64,000 nucleotides of DNA from Micromussa lordhowensis (Eukaryota > Cnidaria > Anthozoa > Scleractinia > Lobophylliidae): positions 10,646,926-10,710,925 of the forward strand of contig OZ026603.1 of the NCBI GenBank assembly GCA_964020085.1. Reading direction: 5' to 3'. The translations under genes were made by a program, and so were the position numbers. This document shows positions 1-12,600 of the stretch, piece after piece (position 1 is the stretch's first letter; each line of letters starts with the position of its first letter). Under the pieces are notes generated by a model. That model was not told where the DNA came from. It worked only from the letters and a program-made list of their open reading frames with translations, and searched no databases.

Positions 1-329
1 TTTGTAGGCATAAAGACAGCTAGGAAAAGTGCGCTTTTTCTTGCAACGTGATAAATAAGATAGTCTCGAATAATACGCGATTGTTCGAGGTATCATACAG
101 TCAGTCAGTTACACCGGCTAACTTGTATCGTATGTATTACGTGGTAAAAAAGAAGAATGTTGCGCTCTGTTTGTGCTATTTTCAGGCAGTAAATTTATCT
201 TTACGAAATTTCACTCTCTAATGATGTTATCAATTCTACAATGATGCTGCCGCTAGCGAAGGTTTCTGTGAAGTTTTGAGTGATGGGGGACTCCCTTGAA
301 AAAGCAGGCATTCATCATACCATACTCAC
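1..329 (-). other. start of intron 1 of Dmbx-like gene A
   Basis: This stretch follows the GTGAGT donor of the exon at 330-453. It contains no homeodomain exon: no reverse-complemented WFKNRR or DIILEAR coding was found. The downstream exons of this gene must therefore lie to the left of the window. Nothing else is recognised here. Confidence 0.6.
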
Positions 330-453
330 CAGCCAGGCGCTCGGCCAGTGTCAAAGCCCGATCTGCAGAACGAGGTTCTTGACTTGAATCACATTTGTCA
401 GGCTTCAGTATGTTGTCAATGGAGAATGACGAAGTACTCAAATCTGACTCCAT
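330..453 (-). CDS. Dmbx-like homeobox gene A, first coding exon only (partial)
   Basis: Seen: the exon starts at ATG 453-451, encodes 41 complete codons plus one base and ends at a clean GTGAGT donor (phase 1). Residues 10-16 read FSIDNIL, an eh1 (Groucho/TLE-binding) motif. The last ten residues, ALTLAERLA and flank, match the segment that precedes the homeodomain in Dmbx proteins. The split codon G|A(C/T) would give the D of LADIIL. Known: Dmbx proteins are nuclear K50 homeodomain transcription factors active in neural development. Inference: this is the fourth member of the cluster, with its homeodomain exons beyond coordinate 1. The eh1 motif alone would also fit Goosecoid or Hesx/ANF, but ALTLAERLA points to Dmbx. 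Alternative upstream non-coding exons cannot be excluded. Confidence 0.8.
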
Positions 454-770
454 CTTTGTTGCTGGTTACAAGTTTCTGTTGCGATGTTTACACAGGATAC
501 CGTGAACTGCACAAACCGTGAGGCGAAAGCCCTCCGTGGTTTCTTGTCTGGCTTTCTGCAGCAGACAGAAGTATGTTACCTACCGTCCTTGTAAATTAGG
601 CGAAATACTAGTGACAGTAACGAGATAGAGGGATATGTTCAATCATGCTGTTTTACATTGTGACGTTTTGTTTCCTTAATAGTATTGCGAGACGCAAGTT
701 ACTTTAATTCCGCCTTTCCTGCAGCTAAATGCAATCGCACAGATTACTAACTGATTTCTAAAACGTTCTA

Positions 771-1152
771 AGCAGATTTACTTCTTTTTCCCCACTCTCT
801 TTGGGTAAAGTGGTGAAACTAAAGACAAAAAGACAGCCTCAAAATCCTATAACGAGTTCTTAACTGAATAACAATAGGAAGAGAAAACGAAGCATTTTCC
901 GAAACAGTAGAAGTAACACTGAATGACGGAGGCTTAGTTATGTCCTAAGAACAGTTAATGCAATGGAACCAGATTGCGTAGCTTTGGCTGAAAAGCATTG
1001 TAAGCAGATTTACTTCTTTCCTTCTTTCTCCAGGACTAAAGTGATAAAAGGGAGTTGAGACAGACTTGAAATCCTATAACGAGTTCATAACTGCGCCGGT
1101 AACAATTGATAAACAGAGAAAGGGAAGAATGTATAAAGCAAAAATAACACGG
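771..1152. repeat. two-copy direct repeat upstream of gene A
   Basis: Two diverged copies (about 771-917 and 1003-1152, offset 232) both begin AGCAGATTTACTTCTTT and share AATCCTATAACGAGTTC and a run ending AATAACAC or AGTAACAC. Between and just before them are TAATGC and AATGCAAT stretches (near 725 and 957) that weakly resemble the TAATGCAATTA sites upstream of genes B and C. No coding is evident. Confidence 0.6.
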
Positions 1153-4100
1153 AATCGGATTGTACTTTTTTATCATACCCTCGCTTCTCAAAATCTTTCT
1201 TCAAAGGTTCCGGTATCTTCCTTGGCAGTATTCCCGTTAGAAATTTACTTTGTGATACGTCTAATACTATACAGTACTTGTGTGAAACCACAGAAATTGT
1301 AACACAGAAACAAGCGATTTCCTCCGTTTGACCTATTCTGTACCACTATATACGCCACGAAAACCATGTGGATATTAAAAGGTAATCCGTGTGAGCTTTG
1401 GTATCAAAACAGCTATGCCGAAACCCTTTATTTCATTTACTCTCCTAACGTTGCTCATTTCCGAACATAAACTCCAGCAGTGGGGTTAAGCAAATCGTGC
1501 TTAAGAGAAACAGCCTCCGTACTATATTGCCTAAACCAGGTTTATCACTGTGTACACACCTCCATCGATTTCGTATGCCGATCGTTTGCTCAAGAAATTC
1601 GGCGGCTGACACTGATTGATAGCGGCATAATTACAGCCTTGTGGACCTCCTTGAAGAGGCTTTCTGTTAGTGTACAACAGAGAGAAGAGTAATCAATTTC
1701 ATAGGAAACTATGATCATCCGGGATCATAACGTGTTTTCAGAACCATTTTAATAAATGCTACGTGACTTGAACCTTTGAGGATGTGTGACACAACGCACG
1801 GAATATTTTTGTTTAAGACTACATAGGAGGCAGGCGAAATTGGCGCAGCCTTTATATTCCCTGCCCGCATGTTGTGCATGAGAAAAAGGAGCAAAAAAAA
1901 AGAAGTTCACTCATGCGGTTTCATGACCACTAAGTTGGTTAATACATCACTTTTTGGGAACTTTGGTGCCGTTATTAAAGAGATCTGGGAAGTACCGTCA
2001 GTCTGTATTGAAAGACGGAAATTAATTCCTATTTCTTTAAATTCAGTGTCGTACTGTATGATTTACAAGACCATTTAAGATGATTAACGTTATAAACTGA
2101 AATGACGTCGTGGCGATCGTTTACTGGAAATTATAGACTTGTTTTTCTTCGTTTTATTAGTCGCTTTTCGAGAAGGAAGCTGTCTATATATTGAATATCC
2201 CCTAAGTGAGCTGTTTTACCGTGATTTGATTTAGAATCCCGGTGATGAGCAAACGCCTGCTTTCTCGTTTCGGAAATTGACTGTAATAACGCGTTCTCTT
2301 TATGTAGACGAAGCATAAGAATGACGTGAGTGTGAAAAATTGTCTGAAAAATGTTAACTATTTTACTGTATTTTGAAATGTTTTCTTTCACGAAAGGTAA
2401 CTATGGTGATAACAATCATCAAACGAATAATATCCTGTAATATCCTGTATTCTAACCGAAAAGCATGTGCGAGTTTAATTTAGTTGGTGCTAATTTCTCA
2501 TTTGATTTTCTTCAAGTGAGATACAGTGTATGACTTCAAATGATCAAACTTCAGTTGATGGTACGAGGTATTGTAGCGATGCGCTGACGATTGTTCGTCG
2601 AAAGTCCGCTTCGCTTCGTGCCGGCTAGCCCACTGTCAAGACACCGAATACGTACGTTGTATATCTTTTGTTCCACGAAAATCCACCCGGCACCCTGGTA
2701 TGTTCATTCCTTGGCGTATTAAGATACAGTACTGACTAACATTTAATTTGGTCTCGTAATTTATTGAAAAATTAACAAAAAATACTTCCGCGTCTAAAAT
2801 GCGTCATGCGCGCATTGCGCGTCTCAAGACAGAACCACTGTGGTTCTGATTCAAAACTAACCGAAAGCATTTAAGCGAGAGAAAAAATCCAGAGCAAGTC
2901 TCAGTCCAATTTTTTTTCATATATTTGTAGCCCTTTAACTAGGTTCTTGCCTCGAGAAGGATTACAGAAAGCACTCTCATGCATAGTCGCTCTAGTACGC
3001 TAAGTATGCCCAGTTAAGTCATCAACCACAAAGTACAAATCTTTTTCCGTTCTCAGCCAAACACAACACTCTTGATCCCCGCTTAGCTTCACTGAGTTTT
3101 TAAAAACCGCTTAACTGTATTTTTGGACGTGCTCGTTTTGGTAATCCTATATTCATGTCACGCTATTTCTCCACACGCCAATCCTACTGCACAAGTGAGT
3201 GAGATAGAGAGTTAGATTTTTTATCTTTTCCGTGGTCTTTCCTATCACCTTCAACTGAGGGGTGAAAAATTGAACAACACTTCTGCTAGGATCAAGAATA
3301 ATTCACTTTATTCCTCTGATGTCTAGGGTACTGTTTCGAGCTCTAAACTTCCGCAATTGTTTTTTGAACGTCCTATAATTCTTGTATTTTTTTCTAAGAA
3401 CAGGAACTGTCGCATTCTCGCAAAACTGCCGATAAAATATTCTTGTTAATGGAGGTCGGTTGTTTCAGTTGATTTAGTGGACGGTTTTGCCACCTAGAGT
3501 ACGTTAAATCGCTATTGTAATTCTTTGTGTTGGTGCTTAAAAAAGATTAAGGCGTTTTCTTTCACTATACAAACTTTGGAGAAACACTAACAAGTGTTGA
3601 ACACAGGTATTGAGCACAGCGACTCTGTAGTTTATTCGCTTTGATTGCCGCAGAGCTGTTGAAGACTCTTTCAGTTTCGTTCAAGAATATAATATCAATG
3701 GCATCACTAAACAAATTTAAGTGTCTGCATGTTAACTCTGCATGTTAACTCTCCCACACCGGCAATTTTTGACGAATCAAGCCTGGGAAGTGTAAAAAAT
3801 AACGCTTAAGGATAAGAGATTTTATTTTACTGTAAGTTGTGGATGGTAAAAAATTGCAATTTTTTCAACATATACTTCACCGCCGAATTATCCAACTACT
3901 ATTTTGTCAGTTACTCACCTGTGATACTCTGAAATCAAAATTCTTAATTCACTTGAAGAAGTTTATTTAACCTAGTTGTTTTGATCTTAACTTTAGTTAC
4001 GCTTAGTCTTTGAGATTTCATATCCAAATAGGTTAAATCCCAGAAAAATAACAAGCAAGCCCGCGCTTTTTACTTTAAAAAAGTCTTATGTGAAGTAAAG

Positions 4101-7100
4101 TATTAGCATGCAGTAAAATGCCACGCTGTACCTGTTTTAGTTGGACACGGCCTTTTTCTAGCTTGCTTTTCTTTATGGATAACTTCTGACTTTGGCAGCT
4201 ATTCGTTATCCGTCTCCTGCCAGGGAACTGTTAGACTGTCCCCGTTTAGGCTTTGCACCGCACAGTTAAGCACGTCCGTCACTCGTCATTCTGCCGTGTT
4301 ATATATGCGTGATGGGTTGTTTGTTTAGTATTGTAGCAGTAACTGCTCCGTGAGCTCATTTTAAAAGCCTAATTCTGTCACTCTGCAAGGCATTTACTAA
4401 TCCTGTCTAGCCTACTTTATAGCTTTGAGACACTCTTTTTTTCTCTAAAAAAAGACTGCTCACTGCTTAGAAAACAGCGAGGTGTAGTTAGAAATCACCC
4501 ATCAGAACATCCCAAGGAACGTAAATAGATAGAAAATTGTTTTCAGAAGACTAGTGATTTCACGGAGAGGGGAAACGTATTTTTGAAAGGATAATGCTTA
4601 TAGAGTATTAGTATTAGCGTTATATATTTATAGGACTGTCGGATAGAAAAGACTTAAAGCGATTTTCGCTTAGCTGACTATAACTGAAGATTGACAGGGT
4701 TAGTGCTGCATGCGAGGCTTTCTCAATGAAACGCAGCGTCTCCTTGGAAGAAAACTGATCAAGGTGGGAGTTAATCGGCAAAGTATGCTTTTGTTGATTC
4801 AAAACTGCGGGACAAACATTTTTTGAAGGCCGATAGGTTGACGTTTTCAGTGTTAAACAAATAATGGTGTAATAGGTACTTAGTCTGCAGATTAAATTTT
4901 AATAAAACGATTAACGTATTGCATTTTTGCGGATATAGCCAAGAATACTGAGTTGAAATCCCCATGTTAATTTGCTTGTTCTTTTGTACTGAATGGCTAT
5001 TCTGTTGTGATTGTTCAGGCATTTTAGCCCGGCATTTTTAGCGTACGGAACTTCCAAGAAAACATTCCATTTTTTTCATTGAAGCTGTATTGTTTTCGTC
5101 GAATTACAGTTTACACAGGGATTTAATGAGATTATTTACTAATGAGCCTTCTTATGTGATTGATTATTACGGGCTGCTCATCGAACGAGGAGGGCTACGA
5201 CAGGCTTGTGAACACGCGATGGAACCATTTATTGCGTGCTGTTTTGAAAGCGCATAATTTTCAATCTATCTTGTGTAATGATGCGTGCGAGAAACCATCG
5301 CACAAAATGTGTATTTCGTGAAAAGTAACGACCTCTCTTCGTTCGCCCTTGCTGCTAAACGCAAATGACAAATGGAGGTAATTCATTACGAAAGAATAAG
5401 AAAATCACTTTATCGTGACCTAACAAGTACAAATGAGATCAGCATCGCTAACATGGGGACGCATGCCCACACACGACCTATTTAGGTCGTCGGCTGGTGA
5501 CGTTTTTTTTTGGTCTTTACGTGAAGACATTTTAAGCCTAAGGTATTTAACAAATTATTAGTATCCGAAGAATTGAGTTATTCCAAAGAAAGATTTAAAC
5601 AGAGCATAAAACCAAACATGTAGACAACTATTGAAAAATGAGCCTCACTTCAGTCTTTTATCGCTAATTCTTTTGCGCCAGGTTGTCTTGTATAAATTGC
5701 AGTTACTTATGCTTATAAAATTCTTGATATTTTCCGCCTTTTCTTGTTCTGTTTTGTCAAGCATACTTGAAATTACTGTTTTTAAACGTTATATTTGTTT
5801 TCAATTGTTACTTTCCTTGTTTGAAGGAAGTCGGTGAATATTTCTACTCCACTGACCGAGATCTGATGGAAAAGATTTTCAAACGTTTCAACCAGCGCGA
5901 GCGTAAAGCAACTAGTAGTATCAATAGAATGTCAAAAGACACAACTTATCGGAAAAATGCAATGCAATTATTTGTTTTTCACACAAACACAGATATTAAA
6001 AGTTTCCCTTTTCCGAGATTATATAGTTTTCATTACGGCTTGAGAATATCTTAACCAGATTTCTATGGAAAACTACGATTGGTAAAATAAGCTGATTACT
6101 AAAACAATCAAACAGTCACGACATCACGTAACAACACAGTTGCGTTTTGCTCTTGAAAATTAATGGAGTCTCGCGAACATTTAACATCTTTTCACCCACT
6201 TTCTTTTTTCTTAATTTTGGTTAGCTGATTTCTCTGACAATATACATATTTTTCGCTGGTTCTAGTACTATAGCTCATACCCAGGAAATGTTTAGTTAAC
6301 GATTTACAGGAAGTGTTTACAGTGTTTATAGAGTGCTACGTGCTTAAACCAAACTGAAATATGACAAACTGTAAAGATTAGTCAGAACAGTTATTGCACA
6401 GAACTTTGTCTTTGACTCCCGCTTTGTATTAGATTCGAATGAACGGTGGCAGTGTCTAATTGCGCCACATACAAGGAGAAACTCCACTCTTTCTACGAGA
6501 GCAGCACCCATTTGATCAAAGAGCTTGCTCGCTCAGTACTAAATAAGCAGGACTTAATATGTGGAAATAATTTCTTCAGTTTCTAACTACAAGCTGTACC
6601 CTTTTAATGCGCAGTATTCTGGTTTCTCCTGCTGGTGTGTCATTGTTGGTTAGATTGTGAAGTTCCACTTTTAACAGGTAGTGAACCACGAGAGACCGAA
6701 AACTCCGTTTCATAGTTGAACAAACTTTAATTCTAGTTCCAGCTAGCTAAAGTTCAATTCCAGTTATTTAAACCAACTTATTTTCTTTTCACTGAAGACA
6801 TTTGCAAACTATATGAAGATTAACGTTTGGGTTTTGAATTTTTCTCAACTGAACTGCCAATTATTTTATATCGCATGCAGCTCAGACCTTTGTAGTGGTA
6901 AAAAGTTTCATTTTTTGTATCTCGTAGCTCTCGTAGCACGAACCTCTGATTCGTTCCGATCTTTCTTTGAAGAATCTACACTCCGGCTGTGCTGGGTAAC
7001 AAGCATACGAGGCAATACATCGTCATTGCGTATACTTGCATAGATAGCGTATAAGAGAGAAAGTGCCCTACGTCTTTGTGGTAGACATCCGCAAATAAAC

Positions 7101-8847
7101 TATGCTGTAACCAAAAAACCTTACCGCATGGACCTCTCATGACCTCCACACCGCTAGTGCCTAAGAATAAAGCTGGCTTGTGGTGTTAAATACGGTATTA
7201 TAATAATCTATCACGGAACACACACTACTGGTACTGCTGACTGTTTGAAAAGTGGTCGGGTGCACGTGACTCATGGACGTTCTCATCAGAAATTGTTCTT
7301 CCAAAAAGGCTTTTAACTTTCTTATAATTTCTTCCGTTAATTGTGTGGGTAGCTCAAGCAAGGAAAAGACTAAAATTCATAAGGGGATCACTGCACTTGC
7401 TCTGGAGATAAGTGTCGTGATACTCAAGACTATTTTCATAGTTTTGTGAGCCACAAGCCAAAGCTTGGCTCACCTTCAACCGGCGGCAGATGGAAACCTT
7501 TAGATCGTCGTGTTGGGGGGGAGTGTCCGCTTTACACGCAAATCCGATTTCAGAGATCTCTCAAAGTGGATTTTTACGATTTTTAAAATGTTGCGACGCC
7601 TTGACACGAACGGTAAACGCGCACTCCCTTATGGTGGTCAGGCTGGAGTTATTTACGGGAAAACACGTAGAAGAATTTTTTCCTATTTGTCACATTCATA
7701 ACAGAACATTTAATTTTCTACCACAAAGGTAATGGAGAATTTGTAAATATACATGTATGTGAATCAAATGGGAGGCAGTGAGTATTTAACCTTTTTAGCC
7801 CCCAAAGCGGACAGCATTAAATTTCTCTTCACAACGTCAACACAAAGTACACTAGATTCACGGGAGAAAAGGAATTAGTTCTCCCTAGGTGTGCTATAGG
7901 ATTCGTAGGTAGATCAGTATAGAGAATTTGTAGGAGGGCTTAGGAATTAAAAACTGATCGCCTGGTGAGTCAGGATACTCCCCTTTGATCCTTTTGTTTC
8001 GTTAATTTTTCGCAATTACTGAAAGTCATTTTCCGTCATAAAGATAAACTTTTCCATTCATTAGTGATGGCTTGTTGCTTGTTTTTCTCCAAATGTAAAT
8101 ATCACTCGATATACTCGATACTGTGACCAGTAAAACGTCCTCAACTCCGCTCTTAACTTCATTTCAGTCTTTGAACATGGTCATTCGTGTTGCACAATGC
8201 AGTTAACGGGAACGTCGATAGAATAAAAAATAAAGTATAGACCAGGTAAAAGAAAAGGAAATAGAACTAGTCGTCAGTCCTTGCTGAACAACGAGAAAAT
8301 AGAACAGTAGTCAAGGTTCTTAGACAAGAGGACTGCTGCAATCTGGCCATCTTCACTCGATGTTGCATGGATTCAGTTTGCTCTAACAAATCAGAGGCGA
8401 GTACTTCTTCGCAAGTTTGATACCCAAAGAGCGTGCAAAGAGACATTGAGAATACTATCGATAATTCTGCATGATTCAGATTCGTGGTTCGATATTCGAT
8501 CTTCAAGTTACCTTATTTTTAGTGCTTTCACTGTACATGTTGTTGTGTTTTTTTTGAAAAATTGACAATGTTTTATCAGGTGCACACTAGATACCGCTCA
8601 AGCACCGTGCCAAATATGTTACAAGGAATTGAATTAGGTTCGTTTGCGCAAAATGAATTTGAACGTATTTTTTATTCTTTGTGAGAAAGGCACAATGGGA
8701 GCAAGATATAATGATGTTAAAAGTTAGAATAATACCGTCGATTTATCTAACCTCCAAAGGAATCACATATTAGTTCCGAGAAATTGGGAGAACGGAATAT
8801 CCAAGGTAGCTTCGAAGAAGGCTAAATTGCCGAGTGTTTTGTCTCGA
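1153..8847. other. intergenic, no gene recognised
   Basis: Only short ORFs without recognisable domains or convincing exon borders were seen on either strand. A 14-bp direct duplication (TGCATGTTAACTC) lies near 3727-3754. The longest open stretch here, 5767-6054 on the plus strand, has somewhat protein-like composition but no family match that I recognise. Confidence 0.6.
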
Positions 8848-9640
8848 CCAATTAAAGTAGGTACATTTATTTTCGTGAAATTTTGTAGAAGCGTCCATTC
8901 TCAGACAAAACGTATTGGTGAAATGTAGGCCAAATCGACAAAATAGATCTCGAAGGATGCATGGCAGACGCTTATTCTACCGACCTCTTAACAGTATTTC
9001 AAGTCATAAAAGCACTGCTGTCAATTGAAGTTACAACTGCGGATACGCTCTTACATTTTTTTGACCAAGAAATCCTTCTCTTCAATGTCTGAAATATTTC
9101 AGGACCAATTAAAGCAGACTCAATAATTTTCGTGAAATGCTGTGAAAGCCTGTTTGTTTTAAATGCAGATCTTTATTCTTAGACAAAACCTGTGTCAAAT
9201 GCCAGGGATGAAGGCAGGTAAATCTACCTAACTCTCAGCAACATTTCAATCCACATAAAGACAATGTATTTTTTTTTATAGATACATAAAAGCAATGTGC
9301 TCTTAACTTAAATAGCGGGTACGGATATGTCCTTGCCTCTTTTCAACGGAGAATTCTTCTTTACAATGTCAAAAATTTGTTACAACCTAAAATTAAAATG
9401 TTTGTGAAATGCTGGTGAAGCCTGTTTGTTGTGGATGCCGATTATCCGCCAATTCGGCAGCTAAGAACTCAGAGGATAAAGGCGATAAATCGAACCAACT
9501 CTCAGCAGTTGTTCAATCCATGAAACAACACTGTTGTGCTTCTTTACAGCCCCAAAACTCCACTCTTCAGATTTATCGTTTGCTATGTAATGGAAATAGA
9601 GAACACGACGTCAAGATCAACGGGTACTAAAGTGAGTACA
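8848..9640. repeat. degenerate tandem repeat, three units of about 256-281 bp
   Basis: Unit starts are near 8848, 9104 and 9385. Each carries CCAATTAAAG or a variant, then TTCGTGAAAT or TTTGTGAAAT, a GAAGC(G/C)(T/C)(C/G)T-like stretch, and (in the first two) CTTAGACAAAAC or CTCAGACAAAAC about 60 bp on. AT-rich blocks with CATAAA and a pyrimidine-rich TTCTTCT stretch recur between them. The units are strongly diverged. No coding potential is shared across units. Confidence 0.55.
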
Positions 9641-12600
9641 AAAATTTTGTGAAGGGTCAATTTTTCCCACGGGAAAGTGTTTCGACTTATCGAGGGTTTT
9701 TGGAGATCAGAAGTAAAATTATAGTGATCTTGAATTGAGGCAAATCCAATGGACACGACTTTTCATTCGAGCTATCGAAAGACATGACAAATCTCGGTTT
9801 GCGAATTCGGGATTCCAAAGTCGCTAGAATCTCTATGTCTACTTTGTGCATGTTAATATTCTGTTTTTTTAGCAGATGTTGCAACATTCTATCATGTTAA
9901 AATTGAATTAACAGTACAGCTCAACATAAGAATACGAATGATAGAAGATGACTGCTTAGTAATAAATCGCAAAATTCGCTATATATAGTGATAACTTGTG
10001 AAGGCGATAATGTGGTTAGCTATCAACCGTCGCGTCAAATTAGAGTAAGTAATTAGGTCAAACGTCATGGAGACCAGTTCTTATTAGTTAGTCTTCAAGT
10101 AGTCTCAGATTTATTATTTTAACAGGTCCTACTTAATGGTTTCCTGTTAATTGTTCAATTACACAAAAGCAACCCAATGGTATTTTGAACTGAGAAGTAA
10201 GCTGTCAAATATTTACGTGATATAACTTCGTGATAGAATTCACTTCCGTTTTGAATTTACCCTAGTTTCGCTGAGTGTCTAAAAACATCGTTAAATACTT
10301 CATATGTGGCCCAAGAAGAATCTGAAGTTTATACTTACCAATTTTCAATACATTCAGAATTAAGAAATAAACTGAAAGCTTTGTCAAGCCATCAAATTTT
10401 CAAATAATGGTGGCCGCACAATGTTTGGAAGTGAGATAAGCGGTCAACGGCAAAATGGCCTTCATGTGATGTTTCAATGTGTTGGAAATGGAAGTCTGCA
10501 CTGGATTCCAATTTTCAACTTAGACCATACGCTCATAAAAAGGGTTAAAGTCCTTTATAAATTGGATGTAAAAATTTTTTATCGGCTACGGCTGAGAGGA
10601 TTAGTTTAGTCGGAAACGAAAAAAAAAGACGTATAACGGTTGCTTTCCCTAGTGACAACGTTGTCCCTGAATTAAGACCTATCTGTAGTATAATTACTAT
10701 ACACTAATGTTAAGCATTAACACAATATGAGTGGAATGCTTGTTCCTGGGATCTGAATTTCGTTAGCAGTCAAGGCGACGTAAGCATTATGCTGCGCGGT
10801 TTTAGTGGTAGGAAATTTACCCTTTCAGTGCCCTTTACGTACGTCGTGCGTTAATGATAATACTTTGTTTTGAGAACGGAAAACCTTAGGGTGTTAAAAC
10901 AGGTTTCTTTTGAGCTCTAATCCAATTTTGGGTTGCATACTGATAATATCATCCATGCAGAAGGAAACTTAACGAAGACCACAGAATATACAAAAGGTCA
11001 ATGCAGTGTCAGTGCATTTTACATCCGTCAGACGCAACTCTTAGATCATTCTGTGCGCTGCAGCTAGATACATTTTAACTTTACCCATTACCAGGTTGTA
11101 AGTCCTGTTTGTTTTTCTTTGTAGTTTTTATTCCCCCTTCTGTGCGAAACAATGGTGTACGACCTTGGTTTCTTGTTCTTTTTGTCAAGAATTTGAACCA
11201 CGACGCTGAGGTTTCTAACCCGTTGGTATTTTCTATAAATTTTGAAGTCGAACGTTCAGTAGATAAAATAAATTCCCAAACGGTCAGGAGACAAGCTCAA
11301 TGGATACAAACGCTTATGTAGACTATAAATTGAGTTTTATAAATTTTGATCATTTAAAGTCTCACTTGTGAGGAAGTTTCGGGAAATTAATAAGTGTACT
11401 GTGGGCGAAATTTTCCCATCGGAAAAGTGTAAAATCCTTCATCTTTGATGTCAAGTCTCGACAGGAAAGTGAACAACAAGTGTTCAATATCATATTGAAC
11501 ACTTGTTTTTCACTTTCCTGATAACTTCTAGTGGCTCCCAAGTCCTTCGATCCTTAAATTTTATCTCGATTAATTCAACTCATTAACTTAGAAACCCTTT
11601 GCTTTTCTTATTGTCAAGAGTGGAGTTTAGCAACTCTCCACCGTACCGCCATATGAGGTCCTTATTTATGAAACATGTGCCGATTCCAAACGGAATTGAG
11701 CACTAAGTTCACAAAACTAATCTTTTTAAAAGCTCTTTTAGCATACAAATTTCTCCCATTTGTTCCTTACCATCAGTTCTAGATTTGGCTCTAGTTTGGA
11801 AGATTTGTATGCTCTTTGCAAATCTGTGTCGTAAACTCGATTTCTTGGGTTCTTTTGATGTTAAATAGGTTGTTTCTCATACCTGGAACGTTTGACCCTT
11901 TATCTCTTAAGTACACCTTAAAGCACAGAGAAATATCATTAAAATATTGTAAAACACGAAACACTTTTCTGTTGGCATGCTTGATTGTGGTCCCGAAACT
12001 TCAAAGTTAGAACCACATTAATTGATTGATTAATGTTTCGCTCGGCAGTTAATAAAAAGAGTTAAAGAAATATTTAACATTCAGGATGGAGCTTAGGTTA
12101 ATTGCATTGGTTAGGTTCAATCAGGGATTAAGTTTTTGTGAGAAGCGTCGGCAGCTCAGAACGCAACAAAATGGAATATTTTCATGCTGGTCTAAAAGTG
12201 TTGTTAAAGAACGATTCAATGAACAAGAGCAACAAACTCCCTGTTGCTGTGGGGAATAATTACAAGGTTGTAGTCTAATTTAGAACAGGAAAAGAGGTTG
12301 CTGTGACATCGTGCGTGTGTGCCTGAATTAGATTGCTTATTTCGGTCCCAACTTAATCCACGAAACAATCTTAATTTTTATATATATAACCCGCCAGTTG
12401 TTTTTAAGACCAATACAAAGTTTGAAGTCTTATAGATTATAGAAGATTAGCAGAGATTAAACTTTTAAAAAGTCGGGTAAATTAGACAGTTAGACATTTT
12501 CTTTCTCTTCCACGGGACGTTAAAACCAGTGGTTGTCATTTTTGCACGCATGGGCAAAGGCACTCTTCCGTTCTTCCAATCAGCGGGTCGGTTTGAAGAT

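Noticed and set aside
330..453. Goosecoid or Hesx/ANF identity for the eh1-bearing first exons
   Set aside because: eh1 fits those families, but the ALTLAERLA end joined to D-IILEAR and the KTHYPD / WFKNRRAK homeodomains fit Dmbx better.
5767..6054. 95-codon ORF on the plus strand with hydrophilic, protein-like middle
   Set aside because: No acceptable start context or donor, and no family match that I recognise; kept only as a remark in the intergenic entry.
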